Origin: Candidatus Thioglobus sp.
GTDB taxonomy: Bacteria > Pseudomonadota > Gammaproteobacteria > PS1 > Pseudothioglobaceae
Assembly: GCF_029243085.1 (NCBI RefSeq)
Contig: NZ_JAQWSS010000084.1
Location: 1 to 47,803 of the forward strand
Direction of reading: 5' to 3'
DNA: 47,803 bases
The notes under the pieces were generated by a model that worked only from the letters and a program-made list of their open reading frames with translations, did no database searches and was not told where the DNA came from. Of this stretch, positions 7,965-16,936 are shown piece after piece. Positions within the stretch are counted from its first letter, which is position 1. Each line of letters begins with the position of its first letter. The position numbers and the translations under genes were made by a program.

Positions 7965-8597
7965 ATGAACGCTGAGACTCGTTTCGAAATGTTTGAAAGG
8001 TTACTGAAAAAGATACCTAACCCTACAACAGAACTAAACTATGAAACACCCTTTGAGCTACTGGTAGCAGTTACTTTATCTGCTCAAGCAACAGACAAAA
8101 GCGTCAACAAAGTTACTGATAAATTATTTCCTATTGCCAACACCCCTGAATCTATCTTTGAGTTAGGTGAAGATACTCTTAGAGATACGATTAAAACGAT
8201 TGGATTATTTAATTCAAAAGCCAAGCATATTATTCAAGCTTGTAAAATTTTAATCGACAAGTACGATTCAAAAGTACCTGAAACACGCAAAGAATTAGAA
8301 GCATTACCAGGTGTTGGACGTAAAACAGCAAATGTTGTTCTTAATACTGCTTTTGGTCATCCGACAATTGCAGTTGATACACACATCTATCGTGTTGCTA
8401 ATCGCACTGCAATTGCTAGTGGAAAAACAGTGCTTGAAGTTGAAAAAAAATTAGTTAAATTTATTCCTGATGAATATCGAGTTCCAGCTCACCATTTAAT
8501 GATTCTACATGGTCGCTATACTTGCAAAGCGCGCTCTCCATTATGTACAGAGTGTATTTTATTAGACTTGTGTGAATACGAAGAAAAAAACCTATAG
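7965..8597 (+). CDS. nth: Endonuclease III
   Basis: Base-excision repair DNA glycosylase/AP lyase for oxidised pyrimidines. The helix-hairpin-helix motif LPGVGRKTANVVL carries catalytic Lys120, and Asp138 follows in VDTHIYRVANR. The [4Fe-4S] cluster ligands are all present at Cys187, Cys194, Cys197 and Cys203 (C-x6-C-x2-C-x5-C). At 210 residues it matches E. coli Nth (211). AGAGAAG precedes the ATG. It leads a short operon with the DUF1841 and fructosamine kinase genes, with spacings of 8 and 4 bases. Confidence 0.96.
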   Translation: MNAETRFEMFERLLKKIPNPTTELNYETPFELLVAVTLSAQATDKSVNKVTDKLFPIANTPESIFELGEDTLRDTIKTIGLFNSKAKHIIQACKILIDKYDSKVPETRKELEALPGVGRKTANVVLNTAFGHPTIAVDTHIYRVANRTAIASGKTVLEVEKKLVKFIPDEYRVPAHHLMILHGRYTCKARSPLCTECILLDLCEYEEKNL

Positions 8598-8605
8598 TCT
8601 GATCT

Positions 8606-9025
8606 GTGCTCTATACTCAAAACAGGACTGAGCAACGAAAATTTTTAGCCAAAGCCTGGCAGAAGTTTTTAGATAAAAAAATTCTTGACCCTTTAGAAGA
8701 TCAACTAACACGAGTGATTGAAATTCATCCTGAATATCACACACTTATTCAAAATATTGAATCTGATTATTTCCCTGAACAAGGAGAGGTAAATCCCTTC
8801 TTGCATATTAATTTACACCTATCGCTTAGAGAGCAGCTTTCTATTAATCAGCCTCATGGCATTAAAGAAATTTATCAAAAAATTTTAAATAAATGTAGTG
8901 ATGTGCATGAAGCAGAACATCAGATGATGGATTGCATTGCAGAGATGATTTTTTCTGCGCAAAAAAATAATGCAGCGATGGATCATCAAGCCTATATTCG
9001 TTGCCTGGAACAAAAGTCCAATTAA
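8606..9025 (+). CDS. DUF1841 family protein
   Basis: Conserved protein of unknown function (139 residues), mainly helical, no signal peptide or membrane segment. The N-terminus LYTQNRTEQRKFLAKAWQKF aligns with the usual start of DUF1841 proteins from memory, supporting the GTG at 8606 as the start. The central HPEYHTLI and PFLHINLHLSLREQL segments are typical of the family, and HEAEH near residue 110 gives several histidines and acids that could bind metal. It sits between nth and a fructosamine kinase gene. No function is assigned. Confidence 0.8.
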   Translation: MLYTQNRTEQRKFLAKAWQKFLDKKILDPLEDQLTRVIEIHPEYHTLIQNIESDYFPEQGEVNPFLHINLHLSLREQLSINQPHGIKEIYQKILNKCSDVHEAEHQMMDCIAEMIFSAQKNNAAMDHQAYIRCLEQKSN

Positions 9026-9029
9026 TAAT

Positions 9030-9878
9030 ATGACTGTTCCATTAGAAACACTAATCGAACAGCATCTAAATCATTCAATAATTAGTAAAAATTCTATTGG
9101 CACAGGGATCTTTGAAGCTTATAAGATAACACTATCTAATGGCCAAACATACTTCGTTAAATACCAATCAACCTCATCACAACAGCTAATAAATGAGGCT
9201 AATATGTTGCGCATGTTGGGCGGCACAATATATACACCCAAGGTATTAGCAAATTGTAAACACTGTTTAATTCTTGAATGGATTGAGGAGCGATTTAAAC
9301 AATCCAATCAAGCGCAATTAGGAAGGGACTTAGCATCCCTACATAGAATTACACAAGATTATTATGGTTTTAATGTGGATAATCACATTGGCACTACTCC
9401 TCAATTAAACGCGTCAGACAAACATATTAATAATTGGATAGATTTTTTTTGGAACTATCGATTGCTATTTCAAATCAATCTGGCAAATACCAATGGACAT
9501 TTAAATCGCGTTGATTATCAATCTTTGATGGCTGTTAAAGATACCCTACCAAGCTTGATAGATATTGATATTACTCCCGCCCTACTTCATGGTGATTTAT
9601 GGTCAGGCAATGTGATGAGTACAGATTCCGGACCTTGTTTTATTGATCCAGCTTGTTATTTTGGTCATCGTGAAATAGATTTTTCGCTCACCTTTATGTT
9701 TGGCGGATTTACCGAAGAGTTCTATAGCACCTATGAGCAAGAATTCCCATTTGACCAAGGCTTTGAACAAAGAAAGCCTTTGTATATGCTGTACCATTAT
9801 TTAAACCATTTGAATATTTTTGGCAGTGGATATCATGCCAACGTTATGAACTGTGTTAGCCAATTAAAAGCTAGCTAG
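9030..9878 (+). CDS. Fructosamine kinase family protein
   Basis: Aminoglycoside-phosphotransferase-fold kinase of the fructosamine-3-kinase/ketosamine-kinase family, thought to phosphorylate glycated lysines so that they fall apart (protein deglycation). The frame is open from 8970 inside the DUF1841 gene, but the ATG at 9030 gives a normal N-terminus (MTVPLETLIEQHL) and 282 residues. The nucleotide-binding lysine lies in YFVKYQ, the catalytic loop is LLHGDLWSGNVM, and the metal-binding motif is FIDPACYFGHREIDFS. It ends tail to tail with hisH, overlapping it by four bases. Physiological substrate unknown. Confidence 0.88.
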   Translation: MTVPLETLIEQHLNHSIISKNSIGTGIFEAYKITLSNGQTYFVKYQSTSSQQLINEANMLRMLGGTIYTPKVLANCKHCLILEWIEERFKQSNQAQLGRDLASLHRITQDYYGFNVDNHIGTTPQLNASDKHINNWIDFFWNYRLLFQINLANTNGHLNRVDYQSLMAVKDTLPSLIDIDITPALLHGDLWSGNVMSTDSGPCFIDPACYFGHREIDFSLTFMFGGFTEEFYSTYEQEFPFDQGFEQRKPLYMLYHYLNHLNIFGSGYHANVMNCVSQLKAS

Positions 9879-10492
9879 ATCTTCCAATTAACAAAGTTAG
9901 TTAGCAATTGTAAGCCATCATGTTGAGACTTCTCAGGATGAAACTGAACGGCAAACATATTATCTTTCGCCACCGCACAAGTAAAATCCATTCCGTAATT
10001 AGTGACACCGGCAACAACTGCAGCATCAGCTTCGGAGACGTAATAGCTATGAACACTATAAAATCTGGAATTATCGTCGATATTGTGCCAAAGCGGATGG
10101 GCTATCGATTGTTTAACAGTGTTCCAGCCCATATGTGGAATTTTTAATTCATTTTTTTCAAACTTGACCACATTTCCAGGAATGATTGATAGTCCATCTG
10201 TACCATTATTCTCTTGAGAATGATCGAATAAAAGTTGTAATCCCAAGCAAATTCCTAAAAAAGGCTTTTCTTGTGCAGATTTTTTAATAACATCAACTAG
10301 TCCGTGCTCATTAAGTGCCTGCATGCAAGCGCCCATTGCTCCTTGTCCGGGAAAGACGATACGATCTGAACTGCTTATTAAATTGGCATCATTTGTAAGA
10401 AATATCTGATCATTTGGAGCGACATGCTCAATGGCTTTTTGCACACTGCGCACATTGCCCATGCCATAATCGACAATTGCAATACTTTGCAT
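9875..10492 (-). CDS. hisH: Imidazole glycerol phosphate synthase, glutaminase subunit HisH
   Basis: Class I glutamine amidotransferase that feeds ammonia to HisF in step five of histidine synthesis. The triad is visible: Cys82 in GICLGLQLLF, His185 and Glu187 in VQFHPEKSQ. The start MQSIAIVDYGMGNVRSV is standard, and 205 residues is close to family length. It follows hisB by 12 bases and is the last gene of an asd-hisB-hisH unit. hisF is not in the window, although HisH and HisF work as a complex; hisA lies 26 kb away. Confidence 0.95.
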   Translation of the reverse strand: MQSIAIVDYGMGNVRSVQKAIEHVAPNDQIFLTNDANLISSSDRIVFPGQGAMGACMQALNEHGLVDVIKKSAQEKPFLGICLGLQLLFDHSQENNGTDGLSIIPGNVVKFEKNELKIPHMGWNTVKQSIAHPLWHNIDDNSRFYSVHSYYVSEADAAVVAGVTNYGMDFTCAVAKDNMFAVQFHPEKSQHDGLQLLTNFVNWKI

Positions 10493-10504
10493 AATTATAA
10501 ACCC

Positions 10505-11086
10505 CTACAAAGAGCCTTTAGTTGAAGGAATAATTCCTGCTTGACGTTCATCAGGTGTAATTGCCATTCTTAACGCTCTGCCAAACGCCTTAAAGATGGT
10601 TTCTGCTTGATGATGTGAGTTAACCCCTTTTAGATTATCAATATGTAGTGTTACCAAAGCATGATTCACAAAGCCAGTAAAAAACTCAGAGAATAAATCT
10701 ACGTCAAATGTTCCAATTAAGGCGCGAGTAAATCTTACATTTAAATCCAAACCTGGACGACCAGAAAGATCCAACACAACACGAGACAACGCTTCATCTA
10801 ATGGTACATATGAATGCCCATAACGAGTAAATCCTTTCTTATCGCCAACAGCTTGAAAAAAAGCCTGGCCAAGTGTAATGCCGATATCTTCAACACTATG
10901 ATGATCATCAATTTCAGTATCGCCATCACATTTAATGGTTAAGTCCATTAAACCATGGCGAGCTATTTGATCAAGCATGTGATCTAAAAAAGGCACGCCT
11001 GTGTCAATATTAGCTTTGCCTGTTCCGTACAGGTTAAGTTCAACTGTAATATCAGTTTCGTTGGTTTTTCTAGATACTTTAATCAT
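10505..11086 (-). CDS. hisB: Imidazoleglycerol-phosphate dehydratase
   Basis: Mn-dependent dehydratase for step six of histidine synthesis. The 193 residues form the single-domain version without the phosphatase domain of the E. coli bifunctional HisB, so histidinol phosphatase must be encoded elsewhere. Metal-binding motifs [21 protein letters not shown] and [18 protein letters not shown] are all intact. It lies between asd (13-base gap) and hisH (12-base gap), probably one transcript from asd. Confidence 0.96.
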   Translation of the reverse strand: MIKVSRKTNETDITVELNLYGTGKANIDTGVPFLDHMLDQIARHGLMDLTIKCDGDTEIDDHHSVEDIGITLGQAFFQAVGDKKGFTRYGHSYVPLDEALSRVVLDLSGRPGLDLNVRFTRALIGTFDVDLFSEFFTGFVNHALVTLHIDNLKGVNSHHQAETIFKAFGRALRMAITPDERQAGIIPSTKGSL

Positions 11087-11099
11087 GTTTATTATCTTT

Positions 11100-12125
11100 T
11101 TATAAATACTCTTTAATCAAGATTTCAGCGATTTGAATAGTGTTTAACGCTGCACCTTTACGAATATTGTCAGAAACTACCCATAAGTTTAAACCTTTCT
11201 CATGAGAGATGTCTTCACGAATACGACTAACAAACGTATCATCATTGTTAGTTGCCTCAACAAACGGTGTTGCATAACCACCGTCTTCACGTTTATCCAT
11301 AACAGTCACACCATCAGCTGTTGATAGAATTTTGCTCGCCTCTGCTGCCGTAATTTTGGTTTTGGTTTCAATATTAATCGCTTCAGAATGACCATAAATA
11401 ACTGGAACACGAACTGCAGTTGGGTTAACTAAGATGCTTTCATCTTCAAAAATCTTTTTAGTTTCCCAAACCATTTTCATTTCTTCTTTGGTATAGCCAT
11501 TCTCTTGGAATACATCGATGTGAGGTATTACATTAAAAGCAATTTGCTTTGGATACACGTCAATATCAATATCAGTATTACCACCTAATAATTTTGCTGA
11601 TTGATCTGTCAGTTCAGAAATGGCTTCTTTACCTGAACCTGATACAGCCTGATAAGTAGCAACATTAATACGCTCAATGCCTACTGCATCATAGATTGGC
11701 TTCAATGCTACTAACATCTGAATCGTTGAGCAGTTGGGATTAGCAATGATATTACGTTGAGTATAACCAGCAATCGCATGTGGATTAACTTCTGGAACCA
11801 CCAATGGGATATCTTCATCACGTCTAAAGTGCGCCGTATTATCAATAACAATACAACCAGCTTCTGCGGCAATAGGAGCGTATTTTTCAGAAATACTGCC
11901 ACCTGCTGAAAAGAGGCCAACTTGCGCTTGTGAAAAATCAAACTTATCTAAATCTTGAACCGTCCAGCTTTTACCCTGACAAAAGACTTTTTTGCCGGCA
12001 GAGTTGGCGCTTGCCAATGGATATAGATTGTCAATAGGAAAATTTCGCTGCTCTAAAATTGAAAGGATAGTTTCGCCCACAGCGCCTGTTGCGCCTACAA
12101 CGGCAACATTAAATTTCTTACTCAT
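11100..12125 (-). CDS. asd: Aspartate-semialdehyde dehydrogenase
   Basis: NADPH enzyme at the branch leading to lysine/diaminopimelate, threonine and methionine. The Rossmann motif [12 protein letters not shown] is at 9-20 and the catalytic cysteine is Cys132 in NPNCSTIQM. At 341 residues with this core it is the short type found in Pseudomonas and many other bacteria, not the 367-residue E. coli form. It heads the minus-strand unit asd-hisB-hisH, an unusual partner for histidine genes. A TATAAT lies about 36 bases upstream. Confidence 0.95.
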   Translation of the reverse strand: MSKKFNVAVVGATGAVGETILSILEQRNFPIDNLYPLASANSAGKKVFCQGKSWTVQDLDKFDFSQAQVGLFSAGGSISEKYAPIAAEAGCIVIDNTAHFRRDEDIPLVVPEVNPHAIAGYTQRNIIANPNCSTIQMLVALKPIYDAVGIERINVATYQAVSGSGKEAISELTDQSAKLLGGNTDIDIDVYPKQIAFNVIPHIDVFQENGYTKEEMKMVWETKKIFEDESILVNPTAVRVPVIYGHSEAINIETKTKITAAEASKILSTADGVTVMDKREDGGYATPFVEATNNDDTFVSRIREDISHEKGLNLWVVSDNIRKGAALNTIQIAEILIKEYL

Positions 12126-12160
12126 AAGTTTAATAAATTGAAAATTATAAAATCATAGTT

Positions 12161-12166
12161 ATTATA
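12161..12166 (-). promoter_or_regulatory. Probable -10 element of asd
   Basis: On the minus strand the sequence reads GAGTATAATAAC, with a perfect TATAAT, 35 bases upstream of the asd start. No good -35 hexamer is seen at 16-18 bases. Confidence 0.4.
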
Positions 12167-12190
12167 CTCGATTTTATAAAATAACATTCA

Positions 12191-12219
12191 GCCTAAAAAT
12201 TAGGCCAACTCTTTGAGTT
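12191..12219. terminator. Two small hairpins between nif3-like gene and asd
   Basis: GCCTAA-AAA-TTAGGC (12191-12205) and AACTC-TTT-GAGTT (12207-12219) are adjacent short stem-loops, just after the end of the minus-strand nif3-like gene. No T tract follows on the minus strand, so intrinsic termination is doubtful. They may be weak terminators, RNA-protecting hairpins or chance. Confidence 0.3.
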
Positions 12220-12240
12220 TAAAGCTATTTAGAGTAATTA

Positions 12241-12981
12241 TTAAACAATATTATCAATATCAATATATTGATAATCTAATGAATATTTTTGACTTAAATG
12301 CTGACCTAGCGCCTGCACACCATATCGCTCGGTAGCGTGATGCCCTGCAGAAATAAACGCAATGTCATTTTCTTTAGCAATGGCAGGAATTTGTTCGGAA
12401 ATTTCTCCGGTAATAAAGCAATCAGCATGACTATCAATAGCATGTTTAATATAGTTTTGAGCACCACCACTACACCAAGCCACTTTGTTCATTTTCTTAT
12501 CTTGGGTGCCAAAAGACAAAGTTTGGCGTGATGTTGCACATTCAATAATATTACAAAGCTCTGTAAGAGTAGCGCTTGATTCGCCTTCCCATACCAAGGT
12601 GTCACCAATCGGCCGAGGGTTTTTAAGATTGAATAATCGCGCCAATTGCGCATTATTCCCAACAATTGGATGCGCGTCTAATGGCAAATGATAAGCAAAT
12701 AAATTAATATTATTTTCCAGTAAAGCTTTAATGCGATTTTTCTTTATACCGGTAAGGGTTTGCACCTCACCCTTCCAAAAAAAACCATGATGAACCAACA
12801 GCGCGTCAGTCTTTTCATCAATTGCTCGATCAATCAAATCTTGGTTGGCACTGACACCAGAAACAATGCTCTGAATATCTGTTTTTCCTTCAATTTGAAG
12901 TCCATTTGGACAATAATCATTAAATTTAACAATATTTAAGTATTTATTAATATATTTTTCTAAGGTTTTATTGTCAATCAT
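12241..12981 (-). CDS. Nif3-like dinuclear metal centre protein (YbgI family)
   Basis: Member of the Nif3/YbgI family, toroidal hexamers with a two-metal site whose cellular role is not settled (often annotated as GTP cyclohydrolase I type 2). At 246 residues it matches E. coli YbgI (247). The metal ligands appear in LLVHHGFFWKGE near residue 63, in the family segment LFAYHLPLDAHP, and near the C-terminus in SAGHHATERYGVQAL. It follows hisC with a 10-base gap and ends the hisC-side minus-strand run. Confidence 0.92.
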   Translation of the reverse strand: MIDNKTLEKYINKYLNIVKFNDYCPNGLQIEGKTDIQSIVSGVSANQDLIDRAIDEKTDALLVHHGFFWKGEVQTLTGIKKNRIKALLENNINLFAYHLPLDAHPIVGNNAQLARLFNLKNPRPIGDTLVWEGESSATLTELCNIIECATSRQTLSFGTQDKKMNKVAWCSGGAQNYIKHAIDSHADCFITGEISEQIPAIAKENDIAFISAGHHATERYGVQALGQHLSQKYSLDYQYIDIDNIV

Positions 12982-12991
12982 TGATGTCGCC

Positions 12992-14056
12992 TTACAGAGT
13001 GTAAAACTGCTTTACTATTTGCATAAATAACTGATTTTGATCATTATCACCTACGGTTACACGCAAACAATCAGTTAACTTTGGTGCACTGCTAAGATTT
13101 TTAATCAATACGCCATTCTCTTTTAAATAATCAAATAATTCTTGTGCTCTAGGCGCCTTAAATAAAATAAAATTAGCTTGTGAAGGATATACAGTTAAGC
13201 CAGACACCCTCTCTAATTCTATTAATAGTAGCTGGCGCTGTTCAATAATGATTGCTGCATTTTTATTAATTTCTGCCTTTTCTGTTAATAAAAAATTAGC
13301 ACTCACTTGAGTCAAGGTATTGATGTTATAAGGTAGGCGTAATTTATCTAACTCTGCGACTGTTTCTTGAGCGCCCACTAATAAGCCCAATCGCAAACCT
13401 GCAAACCCGATTTTGGACACTGTGCGTAATACAACTAAATTTGGATATTTAGCAATATCATCTATAAAACTGTCGCCCGCATAAGCATAATAAGCTTCAT
13501 CCAAAACCACCATAGCATCGGTGGACTGAATAATAGTTTCAATCTCTACTCTATCAAATGTATTGCCCGTTGGGTTATTGGGATATGCAATAAAAATTAG
13601 CTTAGGGTTATGCTTTTCAATAGCTTGCAACATGAGTGCTAAATCTAATTGATAATCTTTGGTTAGTGCCACACCCTGATAATTTAATCGTGTAAATTTT
13701 GCAATCATGTCATACATGACAAAACTTGGCTCAACACTTAAGATTGTATCATTGGTTTCGCAAGCCAATGCCAAAAGCTGGATTAATTCATCTGAGCCAT
13801 TACCTAACAAAACACCGAAATCATCAGCAATATCCATTAGTTGTCGTAATGTCTGATTTAATTCCTCAGCACCTGGATTTGGATAACGATTAAGCTCACT
13901 GTCAGCCAAATAAGCCAAATATTGACCAATTAAATCATCAGGCAAGGGAAAAGGAGACTCCATGGCATCAAGTTTAACCATGTCGCCTGATGGGGGTACA
14001 TGATATGCGTTAATCGCTTGAATGTCAGATCTTAGCCAATTATTTATAAAACTCAT
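12992..14056 (-). CDS. hisC: Histidinol-phosphate aminotransferase
   Basis: PLP-dependent fold-type I aminotransferase for step seven of histidine synthesis. Visible motifs are NGSDELIQLL (phosphate binding), YPNNPTGNTF, VVLDEAYYAY, and the PLP lysine Lys215 in TVSKIGFAGLRLG with the phosphate-binding arginine after it. Length 354 fits HisC. It lies between thiD (one-base gap) and the nif3-like gene, apart from hisB/hisH, which are in the next transcription unit. Confidence 0.95.
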   Translation of the reverse strand: MSFINNWLRSDIQAINAYHVPPSGDMVKLDAMESPFPLPDDLIGQYLAYLADSELNRYPNPGAEELNQTLRQLMDIADDFGVLLGNGSDELIQLLALACETNDTILSVEPSFVMYDMIAKFTRLNYQGVALTKDYQLDLALMLQAIEKHNPKLIFIAYPNNPTGNTFDRVEIETIIQSTDAMVVLDEAYYAYAGDSFIDDIAKYPNLVVLRTVSKIGFAGLRLGLLVGAQETVAELDKLRLPYNINTLTQVSANFLLTEKAEINKNAAIIIEQRQLLLIELERVSGLTVYPSQANFILFKAPRAQELFDYLKENGVLIKNLSSAPKLTDCLRVTVGDNDQNQLFMQIVKQFYTL

Positions 14057-14057
14057 A

Positions 14058-14810
14058 TCAAGGGGTTATTCTATTGGGATGATATTGTATTTTACCTATT
14101 CGTTTGGCATTTAACAAAGTTTGGTATGTGTAGTCTAAAGCACGCTTAACAGCTATATGCATCTCAATTTTTGAAGCTATTAGCGCACTAATAGCACTTG
14201 ATAGTGTGCAGCCAGAACCGTGATAATCACCAGGTAATTTGTGATAAGAAAAACATTTAAATAATTTACTCTGATGGTAAAGCCGATGCTCAATCAATTG
14301 TTCAGAGGTGTCAGTTGTTGTCAACAAAACCCATTCACAAGGCAGTGAAGCGATAGCCTCTTGCTCACTCAATCCTGGTGCTAGAGCCTTTAATTCAGCA
14401 ACATTTGGGGTTAATAAACTCACCTTTGGCAGCAATTCTTGTTTCAATGCTTGAATAGAGTCTTGTGTTAATAATTCGTCTGTCGTACTGGCTTTAATAA
14501 TAGGGTCAAGCACAATCCAATGGTTTGTATTTAGCCAACTTGCGATTGTATTAATTTGCTTAGCAGATGATAGTAGACCAATCTTAACAACATTCATTTG
14601 AATATCATCAGTCAACATGTCCAGCTGTTTTTTGATGAATTGATCATCCACTGCTTGGACAGCACCAACTTGCTGTGTATTTTGAGCAGTAAGCGTGGTA
14701 ATAATGGGCAGAGGTGTCACCCCAAATTGATTAATGGTTTCAATATCGGCAGCCATACCAGCGCCACCACAAGGGTCAAGACCAGATAAAACTAAGACGC
14801 AATCAAGCAC
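14058..14810 (-). CDS. thiD: Hydroxymethylpyrimidine/phosphomethylpyrimidine kinase
   Basis: Ribokinase-fold enzyme that phosphorylates HMP twice for thiamine synthesis or salvage. The N-terminus reads LDCVLVLSGLDPCGGAGMAADI, with the family GGAG motif, and PGDYHGSGCTLSSAISA near residue 205 is the anion hole and catalytic region. Length 250 is normal. The start is a GTG at 14810, nine bases after the dsbA stop; the only other in-frame codons before the upstream stop are unlikely starts. No other thiamine genes are in the window. Confidence 0.92.
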   Translation of the reverse strand: MLDCVLVLSGLDPCGGAGMAADIETINQFGVTPLPIITTLTAQNTQQVGAVQAVDDQFIKKQLDMLTDDIQMNVVKIGLLSSAKQINTIASWLNTNHWIVLDPIIKASTTDELLTQDSIQALKQELLPKVSLLTPNVAELKALAPGLSEQEAIASLPCEWVLLTTTDTSEQLIEHRLYHQSKLFKCFSYHKLPGDYHGSGCTLSSAISALIASKIEMHIAVKRALDYTYQTLLNAKRIGKIQYHPNRITP

Positions 14811-14819
14811 AAAGATTAT

Positions 14820-15440
14820 TTATTTAGATTCTTTTTCGATTAAATAATTGACCACTTTAAACATTGCTAATTCACCACCTGCATGAGAAGCGTCAGTCCA
14901 GTATTTACCGTTAACAACAATAGCAGGTACGCCTGAAGTGTGATATTTCACTGTATTAAGCTTAGATTTATTAACCTTAACTCTCACAGAGAAAGACTTA
15001 AATGCATTATTTGCTTTATTTTTATCAATGCCATGATCACCTAACCAGTTAACAAAATCACTTTGAGTAGTAAAGGCTATTTTTTGTAAATGAATAGCGT
15101 CAAACAATTTACCATGTAGGCGCTCAACCTCACCAAGCTGTTCCAACACATAATAAAAAATTGCGCCGTTAACCCATCGATCAGAAAAAACAGCAGGTTG
15201 ACGGATGAATACCGCATTATTTGGCAAAGTCTTAACCCAATTGTTTAATACTGGCTCTACATTGAAACAATGCGGACAGTAATACCAAAACAACTCTCTA
15301 ACTTCGATTTGCTCTTTTGTTGTCGTCTTAACTGGCTTATCAAGTTTTATATAATGCTCACCCTCTGTATAAGAGCCTGCAAAAGCAAACATTGAAAGAT
15401 TTAACAACAGTACAGACAAAATAAATTTAATTTTATGCAT
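14820..15440 (-). CDS. dsbA: Periplasmic thiol:disulfide interchange protein DsbA
   Basis: Periplasmic oxidase that introduces disulfides in exported proteins. The frame is open from 15569, overlapping folK, but the ATG at 15440 follows GGAGAAACTT and starts a clear signal peptide (MHKIKFILSVLLLNLSMFAF, cleavage probably after AFA). The mature thioredoxin fold carries the CPHC active site at 55-58 and the cis-proline loop GVPAIVVNG. At 206 residues it matches DsbA (208). DsbB is not in the window. It lies between folK (16-base gap) and thiD. Confidence 0.94.
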   Translation of the reverse strand: MHKIKFILSVLLLNLSMFAFAGSYTEGEHYIKLDKPVKTTTKEQIEVRELFWYYCPHCFNVEPVLNNWVKTLPNNAVFIRQPAVFSDRWVNGAIFYYVLEQLGEVERLHGKLFDAIHLQKIAFTTQSDFVNWLGDHGIDKNKANNAFKSFSVRVKVNKSKLNTVKYHTSGVPAIVVNGKYWTDASHAGGELAMFKVVNYLIEKESK

Positions 15441-15456
15441 AAGTTTCTCCGGAATG

Positions 15457-15948
15457 CTAAAGGATTTTTTCAATATTATACTGCGATAATTCGAATTGGT
15501 TTTTGCTTTGAAAGGCCTGCCAAAGCTGCTGGTAAGTTTTTCTCTCAATTGGATGAATGTCATTGCCACTTAGTTGAGCCAGTGGCGCCAAAACAAACGA
15601 ATATATCATAATATCATCTCTAGGTAGGTTCTGCTCTGGCGCAATAATGTCATCATAAATAACCAAGTCCAAGTCAATGATTCGAGATGAAAATTTAGGC
15701 TGAGATCGATCTCGGCCAAAAGTTTTCTCAATACTCTTTAAGACTGCATTTACATCTTCAATACACAGCTGTGTCGTCGCATTGACGCCTACATTGTAAA
15801 AGTCATCGCCATCAAATCCTGCGGAAGGCGACTCAAAAATATCAGAAATCTTGATGTCAGAAAAATTCAGTTTCAAAAAATCAATAGCGCCCACAATATT
15901 CACTTCGCGATCTTGGTTTGAGCCAATATTAATATGAATTTTAGCCAT
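15457..15948 (-). CDS. folK: 6-hydroxymethyl-dihydropterin pyrophosphokinase
   Basis: Transfers pyrophosphate from ATP to the dihydropterin in folate synthesis. The 163-residue protein has the N-terminal INIGSN motif, the DFYNVGVNATTQL segment, and the signature RIIDLDLVIYDD with paired aspartates that bind Mg-ATP, followed by LPRDDIMIYSFVLAPL. Its start overlaps the end of folB by eight bases, so the two consecutive folate enzymes are translationally coupled. Confidence 0.94.
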   Translation of the reverse strand: MAKIHINIGSNQDREVNIVGAIDFLKLNFSDIKISDIFESPSAGFDGDDFYNVGVNATTQLCIEDVNAVLKSIEKTFGRDRSQPKFSSRIIDLDLVIYDDIIAPEQNLPRDDIMIYSFVLAPLAQLSGNDIHPIERKTYQQLWQAFQSKNQFELSQYNIEKIL

Positions 15949-16297
15949 TTTTATAGCGATTAATAATAACGCCTACACCCTGTGCACCGGTAACAGCTTT
16001 GCCTTTGTTGAGCGTCAGCTTAACCTTTTCAACCGTAAACTCGTTAAGAATAATTTCGCAAATTCTTTCAGCAAGCGTCTCAACCAACTGAAACTCACTA
16101 TTTTTAACAAAATCAATTAAGCGCTTTGAAACCGCCTTATAGTCAAGCGTCTGGTCAATATGATCAGTCTTACTTGCAGGAACAATATCAAAACCCATTT
16201 CAATATCTAACGTGATATCTTGACGAATTTCACGTTCCCAATCATAAATACCAATAACACAGTCAATTTTTAATCCTTGTATAAATACAATATCCAT
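15941..16297 (-). CDS. folB: Dihydroneopterin aldolase
   Basis: Cleaves dihydroneopterin to 6-hydroxymethyl-dihydropterin, the substrate for FolK. The 118 residues match family length. The start DIVFIQGLKIDCVIGIYDWE, the middle DHIDQTLDYKAVSKRLIDF and the LVETLAERICEIIL segment with its catalytic glutamate are typical. It is divergent from plsY across 45 bases, a common gammaproteobacterial arrangement, and leads the folB-folK-dsbA-thiD-hisC-nif3 run. Confidence 0.95.
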   Translation of the reverse strand: MDIVFIQGLKIDCVIGIYDWEREIRQDITLDIEMGFDIVPASKTDHIDQTLDYKAVSKRLIDFVKNSEFQLVETLAERICEIILNEFTVEKVKLTLNKGKAVTGAQGVGVIINRYKNG

Positions 16298-16342
16298 AGT
16301 AACATTTTGAGCAATTAAACTCTTTTAAAAATTCAAGCCACT

Positions 16343-16936
16343 ATGTTACCCGAGTTCTCTTTTGCAATCATCCTTAGCTATCTTATTGGCTCCATTTCAA
16401 CTGCCATCCTTGTTTGTAAAGCGCTAAACTTACCAGACCCAAGAACTCAAGGCTCTAATAATCCAGGTGCAACCAATGTTTTACGTATTGGCGGCAAGAA
16501 AGCGGCGGCTATTACGTTAGTTGGTGATGGTCTTAAAGGTGCCTTACCAGTAGCAATCGCCCTTTATGTTGGGTTTGATCTAACAGATGCTACATGGGTC
16601 GCATTAGCTGCGTTCTTAGGGCATGTGTATCCAATATTTTTCGGCTTTAAGGGTGGCAAGGGTGTCGCTACTTTTTTAGGCGGGTTATTTGCATTAGGTT
16701 TAACAATTGGTGCTAGCTTTGCTTTGATCTGGGTTTTTGTTGCCAAAGTATTAAAGATCTCCTCTTTGTCAGCATTAATCGCTACTTTACTAACTCCTGT
16801 ATTTTTCTTTTATTTAAGTAACAATAATCTTCATGCGACTTATATCATCACTATCATATGTCTCTGGATTTTTTACACTCATAGAAGCAATATTAAACGC
16901 ATACTTTCAGGTAGAGAAGATTCGATTAAGTCTTAA
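16343..16936 (+). CDS. plsY: Acyl-phosphate:glycerol-3-phosphate acyltransferase PlsY
   Basis: Integral membrane enzyme that makes lysophosphatidic acid from acyl-phosphate, the first step of phospholipid synthesis. The 197 residues form about five hydrophobic segments and contain the three family motifs: IGSIST near the start, GSNNPGATNVLR at about 37-48, and FGFKGGKGVAT at about 103-113. It is monocistronic, flanked by divergent folB and converging yadH, with which it overlaps by 11 bases at the 3' end. Confidence 0.94.
   Translation: MLPEFSFAIILSYLIGSISTAILVCKALNLPDPRTQGSNNPGATNVLRIGGKKAAAITLVGDGLKGALPVAIALYVGFDLTDATWVALAAFLGHVYPIFFGFKGGKGVATFLGGLFALGLTIGASFALIWVFVAKVLKISSLSALIATLLTPVFFFYLSNNNLHATYIITIICLWIFYTHRSNIKRILSGREDSIKS

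Noticed and set aside
12191-12219. Firm intrinsic terminator after the nif3-like gene
   Set aside because: Stems are short and no T tract follows on the transcribed strand; kept only as a weak candidate.
15441-15569. 43-codon extension of dsbA
   Set aside because: It overlaps folK, and the internal ATG has a clear ribosome site and starts a signal peptide.
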